In this document: piece after piece, positions 54,495-63,937 of the stretch | Layout: each line of letters starts with the position of its first letter | Position numbering within the stretch: the stretch's first letter is position 1 | DNA from: Methanobrevibacter millerae | Lineage (GTDB): Archaea; Methanobacteriota; Methanobacteria; Methanobacteriales; Methanobacteriaceae | Assembly: GCF_900103415.1 (NCBI RefSeq) | Contig: NZ_FMXB01000004.1 | Span: forward strand, 120,110-184,109 | DNA: 64,000 nucleotides | Direction: 5' to 3' | Position numbers and translations under genes: made by a program | Notes under the pieces: generated by a model | What the model was told of the DNA's origin: nothing | Databases searched by the model: none | What the model saw: the letters and a program-made list of their open reading frames with translations, nothing else

Positions 54495-54667
54495 TAATTA
54501 CTTAAAAAACAAGAATTTTTGAATCCTGTAGAAAGCATATCAAAAGTTAAGATATTTATTAGATTTTAAGAAAAAGACCTTTGAAAAACTTGAAAAGCTT
54601 GCATGAATGCTTTTTTGACAAGAGCATTGGTTGAATGCGGCGATAACTGTCTGGAGAGCTACTGATG

Positions 54668-55429
54668 CTAATTATCTGATTGTTTCTTTTTAAATATCCT
54701 GTAAACGGCACCTATACCCCAGTATTGAGTGGTGAACAATAACAAACCTAAAAATACTTTAAGAATATAATCCAAACCAAAAATCGGAAGGTCTATATCT
54801 ATCATTAATGAGAAAAAGGCCAATAAAAGTATAATTACGGTATAATGTTTTGCATATACTCCCCACCCGATTACATCAATGGTTTCTTTAATTCTCTTTA
54901 AATTGAAAGCCTCTATAATACTGCCTGTATCGGCTAATCTAGCCAATCCCATTTCAATGAAAAACATTGTGATATAAAATACTATAAAGTCGATGATAAG
55001 AAAAATAACCGTAGCTACAAAATCATGATTAAATAACAGGGGCACCGTTTCAAAAAAATCCATCACCAAATCATCTACATCAACTACTGGAAAACCGAAT
55101 AGAGAAGATACGAAAGTAAAAAGTAACAGTTGAAATGAGATATACACAATAAAAACAAAAGATGATTTTATTCCCAAAACAACGACATCTTTGATTAATA
55201 TTTTAGGCAATCTCTTACCGCCATTTAATACATCCTTAGTTATGGCCATCCCGTAACCTGAAATGAAAATATAGGGTATCATTGACAGATAAAGAGCAAA
55301 AGGTATCTTCATTTCATCAAAAGCTTCCATAAACATGCAAAACAAGAAGAATAAAACAGTAATAAGTACAAGAAATAGCTTATTATAAGTTGTATACTCC
55401 CACATCTCTTTAATTATTTCCAATGTCAT
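54668..55429 (-). CDS. DUF4013 membrane protein
   Basis: A 253-aa protein with about six membrane segments. The motif GYGMAITKDVLNGGKRLPKI (residues ~56-75) is typical of DUF4013 proteins in archaea and Firmicutes. Function is unknown; a link to membrane physiology is only supposed. The ATG at 55429 is chosen because GGAGG lies 5 nt upstream; the frame opens at a TTG at 55441 within that site. A TATA-like TTTATATA is at 55500-55507. Confidence 0.75.
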   Translation of the reverse strand: MTLEIIKEMWEYTTYNKLFLVLITVLFFLFCMFMEAFDEMKIPFALYLSMIPYIFISGYGMAITKDVLNGGKRLPKILIKDVVVLGIKSSFVFIVYISFQLLLFTFVSSLFGFPVVDVDDLVMDFFETVPLLFNHDFVATVIFLIIDFIVFYITMFFIEMGLARLADTGSIIEAFNLKRIKETIDVIGWGVYAKHYTVIILLLAFFSLMIDIDLPIFGLDYILKVFLGLLLFTTQYWGIGAVYRIFKKKQSDN

Positions 55430-55623
55430 GATTGCCTCCAAAGAAATGAAAATTTTTCAAAGATTATTCTCTTTACTAAAAAGTATTATTTTCATGAATA
55501 TATAAAAAGTTACCCATTTAAATATAAAGGCATGACTTTTTAGTTGTCAGATAATTCCCGTATAGCAGTTTTTGAGTAGTATCCTTGCGATATGATGGGG
55601 ATATGCGTAAAGATTATTTTCTC

Positions 55624-55658
55624 AAAAAAAAAGAAAAGGATTAATTAAATTAATCCTT
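55624..55658 (-). terminator. Terminator of the ALP3 gene
   Basis: A perfect 11-bp inverted repeat AAGGATTAATT (55636-55646) / AATTAATCCTT (55648-55658) overlaps the ALP3 stop. On the minus strand it is followed by a run of T residues broken once (55624-55635). Confidence 0.75.
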
Positions 55659-58600
55659 TATTGTAATTGTATTTGAAATTCTTAATTCATCATACTCTGA
55701 GGTAATGATGTACTCGCCGACCATCAGGTTAATGTTTAGCTTAGCTATTCCTGAAGAGTCAGTGTATCTTGTGTAGAATACGCCGTTGATGTTGAATGTC
55801 ACTGCCGCTTTATATGCAGGTTTTCCCTGACCGTCCAAGACAGTTACATTGAATGTTGAGCCGTCCTTATATTTCATTTCCAAATCATCAGCTTCCAAAG
55901 TGGATAAAACCGTGATGTTGTATGACATCATAAGTCCGGTTAACGGATCGATGGCTGTTAATATGTATTCTCCAGGGTTCAAGTTGATGTTCAATCGAGC
56001 AGTACCGTTTTCATTGGTTAGCCTGTTGTAGAACACACCGTTGATGTTCATGGTAATGTTAACGCCAGCTACCGGGTTACCTTTACCATCAATTAATGAA
56101 ATATAGAACTGGGAAGCGTTTCTGAAGTATTTCACTAAATTATCAGCTATTAACGTAGGCAATACAGTAATGGTATTTTCAACTGTCGTGCCGTTGAATG
56201 TGGTTTTGATTGTGTAGTTGCCAGGATTTAAGTTAATAGCTATTTTGGCAGTTCCGTTTTCATTACCGGTTCTGTAATAGGTCCCGCCATTTATTTCAAA
56301 GGTAACTGTTTCGTTACAAGCGCCAATTTCAGCTTCGAATTGGGAATCGTTTTTATAGATTTTAACCAAATCCTCTGTGTAAATAGCTAAATCTTTGGTA
56401 TAAACCTTTAATGTTGCACTTTTGTTTTCTAATGCCATATCAACCCATTGTCCGTTCATTTCAACGAAAACGCTGCCGCTTTCATAAAATTGCGTTGAAT
56501 TATATATTATCGGAACATAATCCTTTTTCATCAATACCATGAAGTTGTCACTGTCTTTGATTGGAATTTCTGAAGTTAACCTGACGGTATGATAACCGGT
56601 AAATGGCGCATTTCCGGTTTGCGTGTATTTCAACTCATCATTAATATAAATTTCAATCACATATTCTTCATTTTCTCTGAAATAGCTTCCAATGCCGCTT
56701 ATCAAATCATTTCCTGTGGACTGATATTTGACCTTGAATGCAGTGTAGCTATTGGATTTGTTTATCAGACCGCCAACATCCCTTTGATATATCTTGTTGT
56801 AGGATTCCTGATTTTTCAGAACATATCCGACGGACGTTGATTCGGTTAAGTTACCCCATGTCGTTTCGTTTAGGATGCTTGTGTCATAATATGAAATATA
56901 CATGAATCCATTTTCCCCAAAGCTTTCGTCATGACTGTTTTTGATGATGAATGCACCGTTTCCAGGAGGAGTTATCAGGAAGTTGCTTGCAGGATAATTG
57001 TCATCCCAGCCGACAACTGAAACTGAATGGTTTGGAGTACTGGAAATGTTTTGGTACTGCGCATGGGTTTTTTCATTATAATATGGCTCCGTTTCAACGT
57101 TCAAGTAATTTAAGGTTACTGATCCGCATTCGATTATTGCTCTTTTCAATGCGTCATTGTCAGTTGCATTCCTGCGGGGTTCAATAAATATCACATCCTG
57201 AATATGGATCTTTTCACCGGCACTGATTAATGGGGATATTTTTCCGATTTCGTCATATGTATCATATGTGCTTGGGAATACTCCCACCCAGCTTATGGCA
57301 TATTCCACTCCTTGGATATACGTTCCGCCTTCGCAAGAAAATACGACTCCATATTTTGAGTATTTCAGCATGCTGTTTTTCATATTGTTTTCTGACAAGT
57401 CATATTCTATGCCTGTTGCCTTAAGCAATGTAGATTCCAATGCTCCGCAGTTTCCAAAAGTCCAGCAGACACCTATGTCACCTTGGTCCTTTACGGAACT
57501 TATCCATCCCCAATCACGTGAATCGTAGCGTAAAGGAAGGTTTTCTACATTGATGGTATTGTTTATCAATTGAATTTTCATGCCGCTTTCTTTAATGACT
57601 GTCATATAATATGTGTCATTTAGGACTAATGTGTCATTTCCATAATCATTGTCTTTTAATGTGCTTGTGGTGAAAACAGCATGTATGGATTCTGTGTTTT
57701 CGCTGAAAGCAGTGTTTTCAATGGATAATTTACAACCATATGAATAAATGGCGTTTTTTGTATTTCTTTCAAGAAGGGAATTGCTTATGGAGACATTACT
57801 TTTTTCGCAGTATATTCCTCCGCCGTCAAACAGCTCCTCATAAAGAAGTCTGTTTGAAATTATTTTGGTGTTGTCCAATTTTAGATTTACAAAGGATACA
57901 TATATCGCCCCTCCATCATATTCAGCCCCATTTTCAAGGAATCTGGAGTCATTTATCTCCATATTGCCTCCCAATTGAACGATTGCACCTCCAAAATTGG
58001 CTGAACAATTGATGAAAGTATTGTTTTTAACAATGGTATTGACATCTGATTCCACCATGTCATCATCCATATCCAAATATAGCGCTCCGCCATTATTTAC
58101 AGCAGTTGTATTGATGAATACGCAATTTTCAATTTCAATCTGGTCCTGTATGATTTTCATCGCAATTGCACCGCTGCTTAAAAGAGCATGCAAATCCTTA
58201 AAGGTGGAATTTTTAACAGTTACTTTATTTTTATTGGAAATATACATTGCCGGTGCATATTTTGATGTCAGATTTAAGAATTCACAATTATTGATGAGAA
58301 TGCTGCCATAACCAGTTCCATAAATCATGGAATATGTACAGTCATGGCTGTTTAGGAATTTCGTGTCTTCAATTTTGGCATTGTCTAAAAACTCTATACT
58401 TGCTCCGAATTCTGCACTATTTGCATTAAATGTGTTGTTTTTTATATTGATGCTACCAATGTCCATTGCTCCACCCATTGTGGCAGTATTGTTCTCGAAA
58501 TTTGAATTTTCACAGTACAATTCTGAAGCTAGAATGGCTCCTCCTCTTTCTGCACGATTATATGCGAAATTACAGTCTTTGACTATTCCATTGCCTTTGA

Positions 58601-60284
58601 AATAGATTGCTCCACCCCTCGTTGCAATGTTGCTTGTGAAATTACAGTTCACCACAGCAGGTATCCGATTGGAAATAGCATTTTCCTTATTGATAGCTAT
58701 TCCTCCACCTATCGTTGCATTATTGGCAATGAAGTTGCAGTTGAAGCTTACATTTTCAAATTCATCAAAGAAGTTAAGTCCTCCCCCGCTCTCTGCACTG
58801 TTGGAGATGAAATTGCCATTGAATGTTATGTTGTATGGAGTCATCCTATAATTCACTGCACCACCAAAAAGCCTTGCAGTGTTATTGATGAAATCACAGT
58901 CAAATTCACAGTTTTTTGAAGTGTTTTTGAAAGTTATCGCACCACCGTTACCGTTAATTTCATCTATCAAACCGTAGGCTGAATTATTTATGAACTTGCC
59001 TTTGAATGTGTTATAGTTGGTTTTGCTATAAAAAAACATTGCCCCGCCACAGGATAATGCAGTATTGTTTATGAAATCCCCTTTGAACGCATTATTGTTT
59101 GATTCACTGTAAAAGAACATTCCTGCTCCATAAGCGGCAATGTTATTTGTGAAAACACTTTCAATTTTATTGTTTTCAGCGGTTTTATAGAAGAATATTC
59201 CTCCACCACTTGCCTCTCTTGCAACGTTGCTGCTAAATTCAGATGTGATAGTGTTATTGATAGCAGTTTCCCTTACAAATATTGCACCACCAGACCTTAT
59301 AGCGCTGTTCCCGTTAAATGTACTGTTAATCAGGTTATTTTTGATTCCACCGTTAAAGTAAACCGCACCTCCATTTTTTGCAGAGTTATTTTCAAATACA
59401 CAATTTATTAAATCTGAATTTCCATTTGCAAATATTGCACCTCCAGACGCTGCTGCAGCGTTATCTGCGAATATTACAGTATCTATTGAGGTTTCATCTC
59501 TTGCATTTATTGCTCCCCCATTTTGGGTGGCAGTGTTATTGGAAAATTTCACATTTTTTATTGTGGTTTTTCCTGCAGCATATATTGCTCCTCCGTATTC
59601 CCCTTTGTTGTTTTTAAATGTTGTGTTGTCTATTATGGTATTTGTCCATGTGTTCAGCGCTCCGCCGAAGTCCGCTTGGTTGTTGGCAAATACTGTGTTG
59701 TTTATTGTAGTTTCTCCTATTACATATATTGCTCCTCCGGATGTTGATGCAGTGTTGTCTGTGAAGGTTGCGTTGTTTATCGTGAGTTTATCCCACGCAA
59801 TAATTGCTCCTCCATCTTCAGGGGCTGTATTGTTGGCAAATATTGCATTATTTATTATACATTGTCCTGATACAGATATTGCTCCACCACAATTTGCACT
59901 GTTGTATTTAAAAGTCACATTGTTTAAGGTAATTGATCCGGAAGAATGCAATGCTCCACCTAGTCCTCCGGTCATATTTCCATTGATAAAAATAAGATTG
60001 GAAATTGTAATGTTATTTCCGGCAATATCAAAAATTCTGGCCTGATTGGATCCGTCAATGCTGTAACCATTACCGTTAATTGTAAAATCACTTTTATTTA
60101 TTAAAATTCCACTATTCAGTTTATAATCACTCGAATTATCATATACATAGTCTTGATTTATATCTATGCTATCTGTACTTGAATCAATATCATCCTGAAG
60201 TGCTGTGAAGTTTCCTTCAGCCGAAACGACACTAATTGAGATGAATAACACGATTAAGACAAACAATATTTTAATTGTTTTCAT
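55650..60284 (-). CDS. Adhesin-like protein with papain-like protease domain (ALP3)
   Basis: A 1544-aa secreted protein. The signal peptide ends near residue 22 (SVVSA-EG). A very long beta-helix (~45-890) has dozens of GGAI/FxNN repeats. The C1 domain (~915-1160) shows Cys940 (IGVCWTFG), His1086 (PNHSVSVVGW) and Asn1116 in IKNSHDESFGENG; the usual Trp after Asn-Ser is His here. A linker (about 1160-1290) leads to three copies of the shared ~85-aa Ig-like module. It resembles ALP2 in order and is clearly a paralogue, though identity outside the modules looks moderate. An insertion sequence ends 74 bp upstream of its start, which may alter its transcription. Confidence 0.88.
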   Translation of the reverse strand: MKTIKILFVLIVLFISISVVSAEGNFTALQDDIDSSTDSIDINQDYVYDNSSDYKLNSGILINKSDFTINGNGYSIDGSNQARIFDIAGNNITISNLIFINGNMTGGLGGALHSSGSITLNNVTFKYNSANCGGAISVSGQCIINNAIFANNTAPEDGGAIIAWDKLTINNATFTDNTASTSGGAIYVIGETTINNTVFANNQADFGGALNTWTNTIIDNTTFKNNKGEYGGAIYAAGKTTIKNVKFSNNTATQNGGAINARDETSIDTVIFADNAAAASGGAIFANGNSDLINCVFENNSAKNGGAVYFNGGIKNNLINSTFNGNSAIRSGGAIFVRETAINNTITSEFSSNVAREASGGGIFFYKTAENNKIESVFTNNIAAYGAGMFFYSESNNNAFKGDFINNTALSCGGAMFFYSKTNYNTFKGKFINNSAYGLIDEINGNGGAITFKNTSKNCEFDCDFINNTARLFGGAVNYRMTPYNITFNGNFISNSAESGGGLNFFDEFENVSFNCNFIANNATIGGGIAINKENAISNRIPAVVNCNFTSNIATRGGAIYFKGNGIVKDCNFAYNRAERGGAILASELYCENSNFENNTATMGGAMDIGSINIKNNTFNANSAEFGASIEFLDNAKIEDTKFLNSHDCTYSMIYGTGYGSILINNCEFLNLTSKYAPAMYISNKNKVTVKNSTFKDLHALLSSGAIAMKIIQDQIEIENCVFINTTAVNNGGALYLDMDDDMVESDVNTIVKNNTFINCSANFGGAIVQLGGNMEINDSRFLENGAEYDGGAIYVSFVNLKLDNTKIISNRLLYEELFDGGGIYCEKSNVSISNSLLERNTKNAIYSYGCKLSIENTAFSENTESIHAVFTTSTLKDNDYGNDTLVLNDTYYMTVIKESGMKIQLINNTINVENLPLRYDSRDWGWISSVKDQGDIGVCWTFGNCGALESTLLKATGIEYDLSENNMKNSMLKYSKYGVVFSCEGGTYIQGVEYAISWVGVFPSTYDTYDEIGKISPLISAGEKIHIQDVIFIEPRRNATDNDALKRAIIECGSVTLNYLNVETEPYYNEKTHAQYQNISSTPNHSVSVVGWDDNYPASNFLITPPGNGAFIIKNSHDESFGENGFMYISYYDTSILNETTWGNLTESTSVGYVLKNQESYNKIYQRDVGGLINKSNSYTAFKVKYQSTGNDLISGIGSYFRENEEYVIEIYINDELKYTQTGNAPFTGYHTVRLTSEIPIKDSDNFMVLMKKDYVPIIYNSTQFYESGSVFVEMNGQWVDMALENKSATLKVYTKDLAIYTEDLVKIYKNDSQFEAEIGACNETVTFEINGGTYYRTGNENGTAKIAINLNPGNYTIKTTFNGTTVENTITVLPTLIADNLVKYFRNASQFYISLIDGKGNPVAGVNITMNINGVFYNRLTNENGTARLNINLNPGEYILTAIDPLTGLMMSYNITVLSTLEADDLEMKYKDGSTFNVTVLDGQGKPAYKAAVTFNINGVFYTRYTDSSGIAKLNINLMVGEYIITSEYDELRISNTITIKD

Positions 60285-60357
60285 AATTTTTCTCCAAACA
60301 TTTATATGATTAATGTTATATTTTTAATTTTAAAAAAATATTGTCATTTAATTTTAC

Positions 60358-62402
60358 GGGACTGTCAACAAAAATGTTGTTAATTCCCATAACTTGCTTA
60401 AACATTTTTTTTAAGCGAAATAAATAACCAAACAAATTTATTAACTCTAAATAACAATAAAAATAAGATAAATATAAATAAACTCAGTGAAAAAGTTATA
60501 AAATGAAATATGCAAAATATTGTATTATTTTTTTATATTTTAAGTGATTTGGTGATGATTTTGGAAAATTTTTGATTGTAAAAATGTGAAAAAGATCACT
60601 TCACATTAAATCAAAAAGATTCCTTAAAACAAGTTATTCATCTAATAAATCTCGAAGGATTACTATTTTTTAATTTTTCTTCCTTTTCTATTTGATTGTT
60701 TATTAATCCATTACCTCTATGGTATACTTGATTAACTAGGCCATTTAATGTCCGGAATTTTCTTTTTTGTCCTTTGGGCATGGTGGCTCTGAAATATCCT
60801 TCCGTTTTATTGTTGGTTCTATCCAATTTGCCTTTGTATGGCTTTTCTAAGTAGTATAGATAGGATTTATAGTGTGGGAAGAAATATTCTACAATATATT
60901 CTCGTATAAAATCTGGGAAATTCACCATATTTGTTTTTATGAGGTTAATATATGAATTTGCCTTTTCAAAGCTTTCTTCTTTAAATAGATAGTATATTAA
61001 CTGTAATATGTATCCCATTTCTTTTTTTATGGGTTTTAGTTCTTCTTTTACTTTATTTTCAATGAATGTTTTTGTCTCATTTTTATAGGTTTTTTTCAGC
61101 TCAGATTCTATTTTTCTTTTGTATTTGAGTATTTCGTCGTGTACTTTTTTGTTTAAGTTTAATTTAAAGTGAAATGTGCAGTATTGGTGTCTTTTAAACT
61201 TTAATTTGCGCATTACTTTATCATAACCTTTTTTAGTGTCTGTTACAATACAGGTTCTATCTTTGAGTTCGATATATTTGTTTATGAGATAGTATACGTC
61301 TTTGTTTGTGTCTTCATCGGAGAATAGTTCTGCAATTGGCATTTTACGAACTATGTCATAGACAGCGTGTCTGAATTTCCATTTTTTATTTATTTTCACC
61401 CATTGCGCGTCGTAACCGTAGTATCCTCTTAATTCACCGATTTGATAATCGATTTCATTGCCATCTACGACAATTAGTGCTTTTCTGACTGTTTCATAGG
61501 ATATGTCGATGTTGTTGAAGATTTTATAGTATTTAGAGATGTCCCTAAGTGAACTCCAGTTTAATTCTTTGATTTTTAAGGCTTTTTCTTTCAATCCGTT
61601 AGAAATATTTGAATGAAAGTCAAATTGGTCTTTTAAATCAGTCATAAACGTTTTATTGCATTTTTTACAATAATATCTTCGTATTATTATTTCGCCACAA
61701 TATTCCTCAGAAATAACTTTTCTTCCATAAAAAGACCATTTAACCACATTGTGTGAATTACAATGCGGACAAATAGGATTCAACGAATGTATAATACCAT
61801 TTTCATCCATAAAATATTTATTGGCGTATTCATCAGATATCTTAATCTCAGGATGCTTATAATTGCCAACATCCAATTTAGATTGGAAATCATTAGATTT
61901 CCTGAGATCATTTCTTTGACCATTATTTCGATTTTCACGACCTGAATCGTCAAAATCGAAAAGTTTTTGTTGCACTTCAGACACATTAAGTATAGGAAGT
62001 GCTTTATTATTTGTTTTAGAGAACATGAATATAATAAAGTATTTCTTCCTATTTATAATTATTTATTCTTATTTTCCGAAATACAAGCATATAAACTTAT
62101 TAACTATAAAAAATAATAAAAATTTCATATAGAAATTAAAAAAATAAAGAAAATAAAACCTTGTAAAAAATTGGAAAAATAAGGTGGAAAAATTAACAAA
62201 AATGGGGCTCAGATATAAATTTTTCTATTTATTTTTTCTTAGAAAAAATAAAATTAATTTAATTACAGTAAATTAAAAATAAAACATTTAAAAAAATGCA
62301 TTAATGGAATGAATATTTTTAACATTGTTAAAATTAAAAATACTGCTTATTATCCATTTTCACTTTTTTAGGTGTTTTAACAACATTTTTGTTGACAGTC
62401 CC
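60358..62402 (-). mobile_element. Complete insertion sequence, 2045 bp
   Basis: The ends are perfect 26-bp terminal inverted repeats beginning GGGACTGTCAACAAAAATG (60358-60383 and 62377-62402). Each repeat holds a small internal hairpin (CAACA/TGTTG). The single transposase lies between long AT-rich subterminal stretches (60384-60637 and 62027-62376) in which I see no other gene. No clear target duplication flanks the ends. Perfect repeats and an intact transposase suggest recent or current activity. The family cannot be named from sequence alone. Confidence 0.9.
60638..62026 (-). CDS. DDE transposase with zinc ribbon
   Basis: A 462-aa transposase. A zinc ribbon is formed by C86-PH-C89 and C120-KK-C123. 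An HTH-like region follows (~150-185). Likely catalytic acids are Asp206 (YGYDAQW), Asp263 (IVTDTKKGYD) and Glu409 (NNKTEGYFRATMPKG), spaced as in MULE/IS256-like DDE domains. A Lys-rich helical insertion separates the second Asp from the Glu. The C-terminal KRKFRTLNGLVNQ is typical of archaeal transposases. Intact and flanked by perfect terminal repeats. Confidence 0.85.
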   Translation of the reverse strand: MFSKTNNKALPILNVSEVQQKLFDFDDSGRENRNNGQRNDLRKSNDFQSKLDVGNYKHPEIKISDEYANKYFMDENGIIHSLNPICPHCNSHNVVKWSFYGRKVISEEYCGEIIIRRYYCKKCNKTFMTDLKDQFDFHSNISNGLKEKALKIKELNWSSLRDISKYYKIFNNIDISYETVRKALIVVDGNEIDYQIGELRGYYGYDAQWVKINKKWKFRHAVYDIVRKMPIAELFSDEDTNKDVYYLINKYIELKDRTCIVTDTKKGYDKVMRKLKFKRHQYCTFHFKLNLNKKVHDEILKYKRKIESELKKTYKNETKTFIENKVKEELKPIKKEMGYILQLIYYLFKEESFEKANSYINLIKTNMVNFPDFIREYIVEYFFPHYKSYLYYLEKPYKGKLDRTNNKTEGYFRATMPKGQKRKFRTLNGLVNQVYHRGNGLINNQIEKEEKLKNSNPSRFIR

Positions 62403-62475
62403 TGATTATATTATTTTGCTTATTTAGAATTAGATATTAGTAAAAAAAAGGAGAAAGTGAAATTGAATAATTTCA

Positions 62476-62961
62476 CTATTTTGCCAGCATGATTGCTTTT
62501 ACGACTTCTTCAGCCGCATCGCAAACATCTGACGTTTTAAAGTTATCATCTGCATCAACATTATTATCAATTGCAATAACTGTGTAATTTGCATTATCCT
62601 TTACAAGGAAATATGCTGCCGCACCCGCACCTGTTTTGGCATAGGTATTCATGTCATAGGTGAATGTTCCTGACTGGGTACCTGATACGGTTGTATTGCA
62701 GTGATTCGTTTCGACGAATTTAAAGCCCTGGGAAGTCAGGAATGCGTTAACTGCATCCTCACCGATAATGTCTTTTGAAACCATTATGGTTTTTTTATCG
62801 TCTTTCAATACAACGGCAGTGTCATTGGTATTGTCTACCTTAAAGTCATCCGGAACATCAAAATTGAGTGAATCGAATGTTGCTTGGGCCGCATATGCGC
62901 AGGCCATGCTGCCGGCCACTAAAAGTATTGCAATTAATGCAAGGAAAGTCTTTTTCTCCAT
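62476..62961 (-). CDS. Small secreted protein
   Basis: A 161-aa exported protein with a signal peptide of ~24 residues (ends ACAYA-AQ). The mature part has an acidic alternating pattern with SLNFDVPDDFKVD and a run of KDDKKTIMVSKDIIGEDAVNAFL. Proteins of this sort are common in Methanobrevibacter, but I do not recognise a named domain. It lies just right of the insertion sequence (74 bp away), on the same strand as ALP3, so before the IS came in the two might have been neighbours. Confidence 0.65.
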   Translation of the reverse strand: MEKKTFLALIAILLVAGSMACAYAAQATFDSLNFDVPDDFKVDNTNDTAVVLKDDKKTIMVSKDIIGEDAVNAFLTSQGFKFVETNHCNTTVSGTQSGTFTYDMNTYAKTGAGAAAYFLVKDNANYTVIAIDNNVDADDNFKTSDVCDAAEEVVKAIMLAK

Positions 62962-63056
62962 TTTTTAATCCTCCAAAATAATTGGGAAATTTTAGATGTT
63001 TCCCATTAATATTATATTGTATTAATTAGGAATATATAATTAATTGAGGTTTTAAA

Positions 63057-63722
63057 ATGAACAAAAGAATAGATTTACATATGCACAGCTTATTCAGTGA
63101 CGGTGAACTCCTGCCGTCCGAACTTGCAAGAAGAGCTTTAAAACTGAATCATGAAGTAATAGCCATTACGGATCATGTTGATTATTCAAATGTTGAAGAG
63201 ATTCCAAAGATACAGGCCGCAATAGATGACGTCAACTCAAACTGGGACATTACAGTTGTTTTAGGTGCTGAAGTAACCCACGCTCCTGTCGAATCAATAG
63301 ACGGAATTGCAAAAAGGGCAAAGGAACTTGGAGCGAAAATCGTAGTGGTTCACGGTGAAACTTTAAACGAACCTGTAACTCCAGGAACGAACAGGGCAGC
63401 AGTTGAATCAGAATACGTTGACATTTTAGGCCATCCTGGATTAATCACTAAAGAGGAAGCTGAAATCGCCCTTGAAAATGACATTTATTTGGAAATCAGT
63501 GCCCGTAAGGGACACTGCCTTGGAAACGGACACGTTGCAAACATAGCACGTGAAGTGGGAAACAAGCTGCTTGTAAATACCGATACCCACTCACCGGATA
63601 ACATTATAACCTTTGAAAGATCACGTGAAGTCGCTCTTGGAGCAGGATTAAGCGAAGAAGAGGTTACGAAAGCCATCGTTGACAATCCGCGTGAATTACT
63701 TAAAAGCAAAGGAATCCTATGA
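63057..63722 (+). CDS. PHP-domain metal-dependent phosphoesterase, histidinol-phosphatase-like
   Basis: A 221-aa PHP protein. Metal motifs are [15 protein letters not shown] (5-19), ITDHVDYSN (~37-45), GAEVTH, VVVHGE, LGHPG and NTDTHSPDN. This is the full His/Asp ligand set of a three-metal PHP site. Likely a small phosphatase; the exact substrate is unknown. GAGGTTTT precedes ATG. It overlaps the next gene by ATGA. Confidence 0.85.
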   Translation: MNKRIDLHMHSLFSDGELLPSELARRALKLNHEVIAITDHVDYSNVEEIPKIQAAIDDVNSNWDITVVLGAEVTHAPVESIDGIAKRAKELGAKIVVVHGETLNEPVTPGTNRAAVESEYVDILGHPGLITKEEAEIALENDIYLEISARKGHCLGNGHVANIAREVGNKLLVNTDTHSPDNIITFERSREVALGAGLSEEEVTKAIVDNPRELLKSKGIL

Positions 63723-63937
63723 GAGCAACTGAATTGCTAGAAATCATTCGGGACGAACTTAAGGATTATCCTATCGAGTATTTAAGAAATAAGGCCACTG
63801 ATGAAAGATATACAGACCCGCTGGTTAAGAAACTGGCTAAATATAACTCCGAAGTATATGATGAAATCTATTCCTCAGAGCCTGAAAAGGATTTTGAATT
63901 GAACCTCCCCGACCTTTTAGAGGTCGGGGATTCCTAG
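63719..63937 (+). CDS. Small hypothetical protein, 3' end replaced by an IS end
   Basis: A 72-codon frame coupled to the PHP gene by an ATGA overlap. Residues 1-60 are charged and helical and look host-derived. The last ~11 codons ([11 protein letters not shown]) are read from the hairpin end of an IS200/IS605-type element (63904 onward), so the native C-terminus is gone or displaced to the far side of the element. I do not recognise the family. Probably a broken gene whose original length is unknown. Confidence 0.6.
   Translation: MRATELLEIIRDELKDYPIEYLRNKATDERYTDPLVKKLAKYNSEVYDEIYSSEPEKDFELNLPDLLEVGDS

Noticed and set aside
54603..54665. A 20-codon gene starting at the ATG at 54603
   Set aside because: No ribosome site or recognisable product; kept only as a possible remnant.
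58300..60000. Dense plus-strand open frames opposite ALP3
   Set aside because: They lie within the long minus-strand adhesin frame and show biased low-complexity translations with no start site, so they are antisense shadows.
60350..62410. Target site duplication around the IS
   Set aside because: The flanks (TTTTAC on the left, TGATTA on the right) do not match at any length from 2 to 9 bp.
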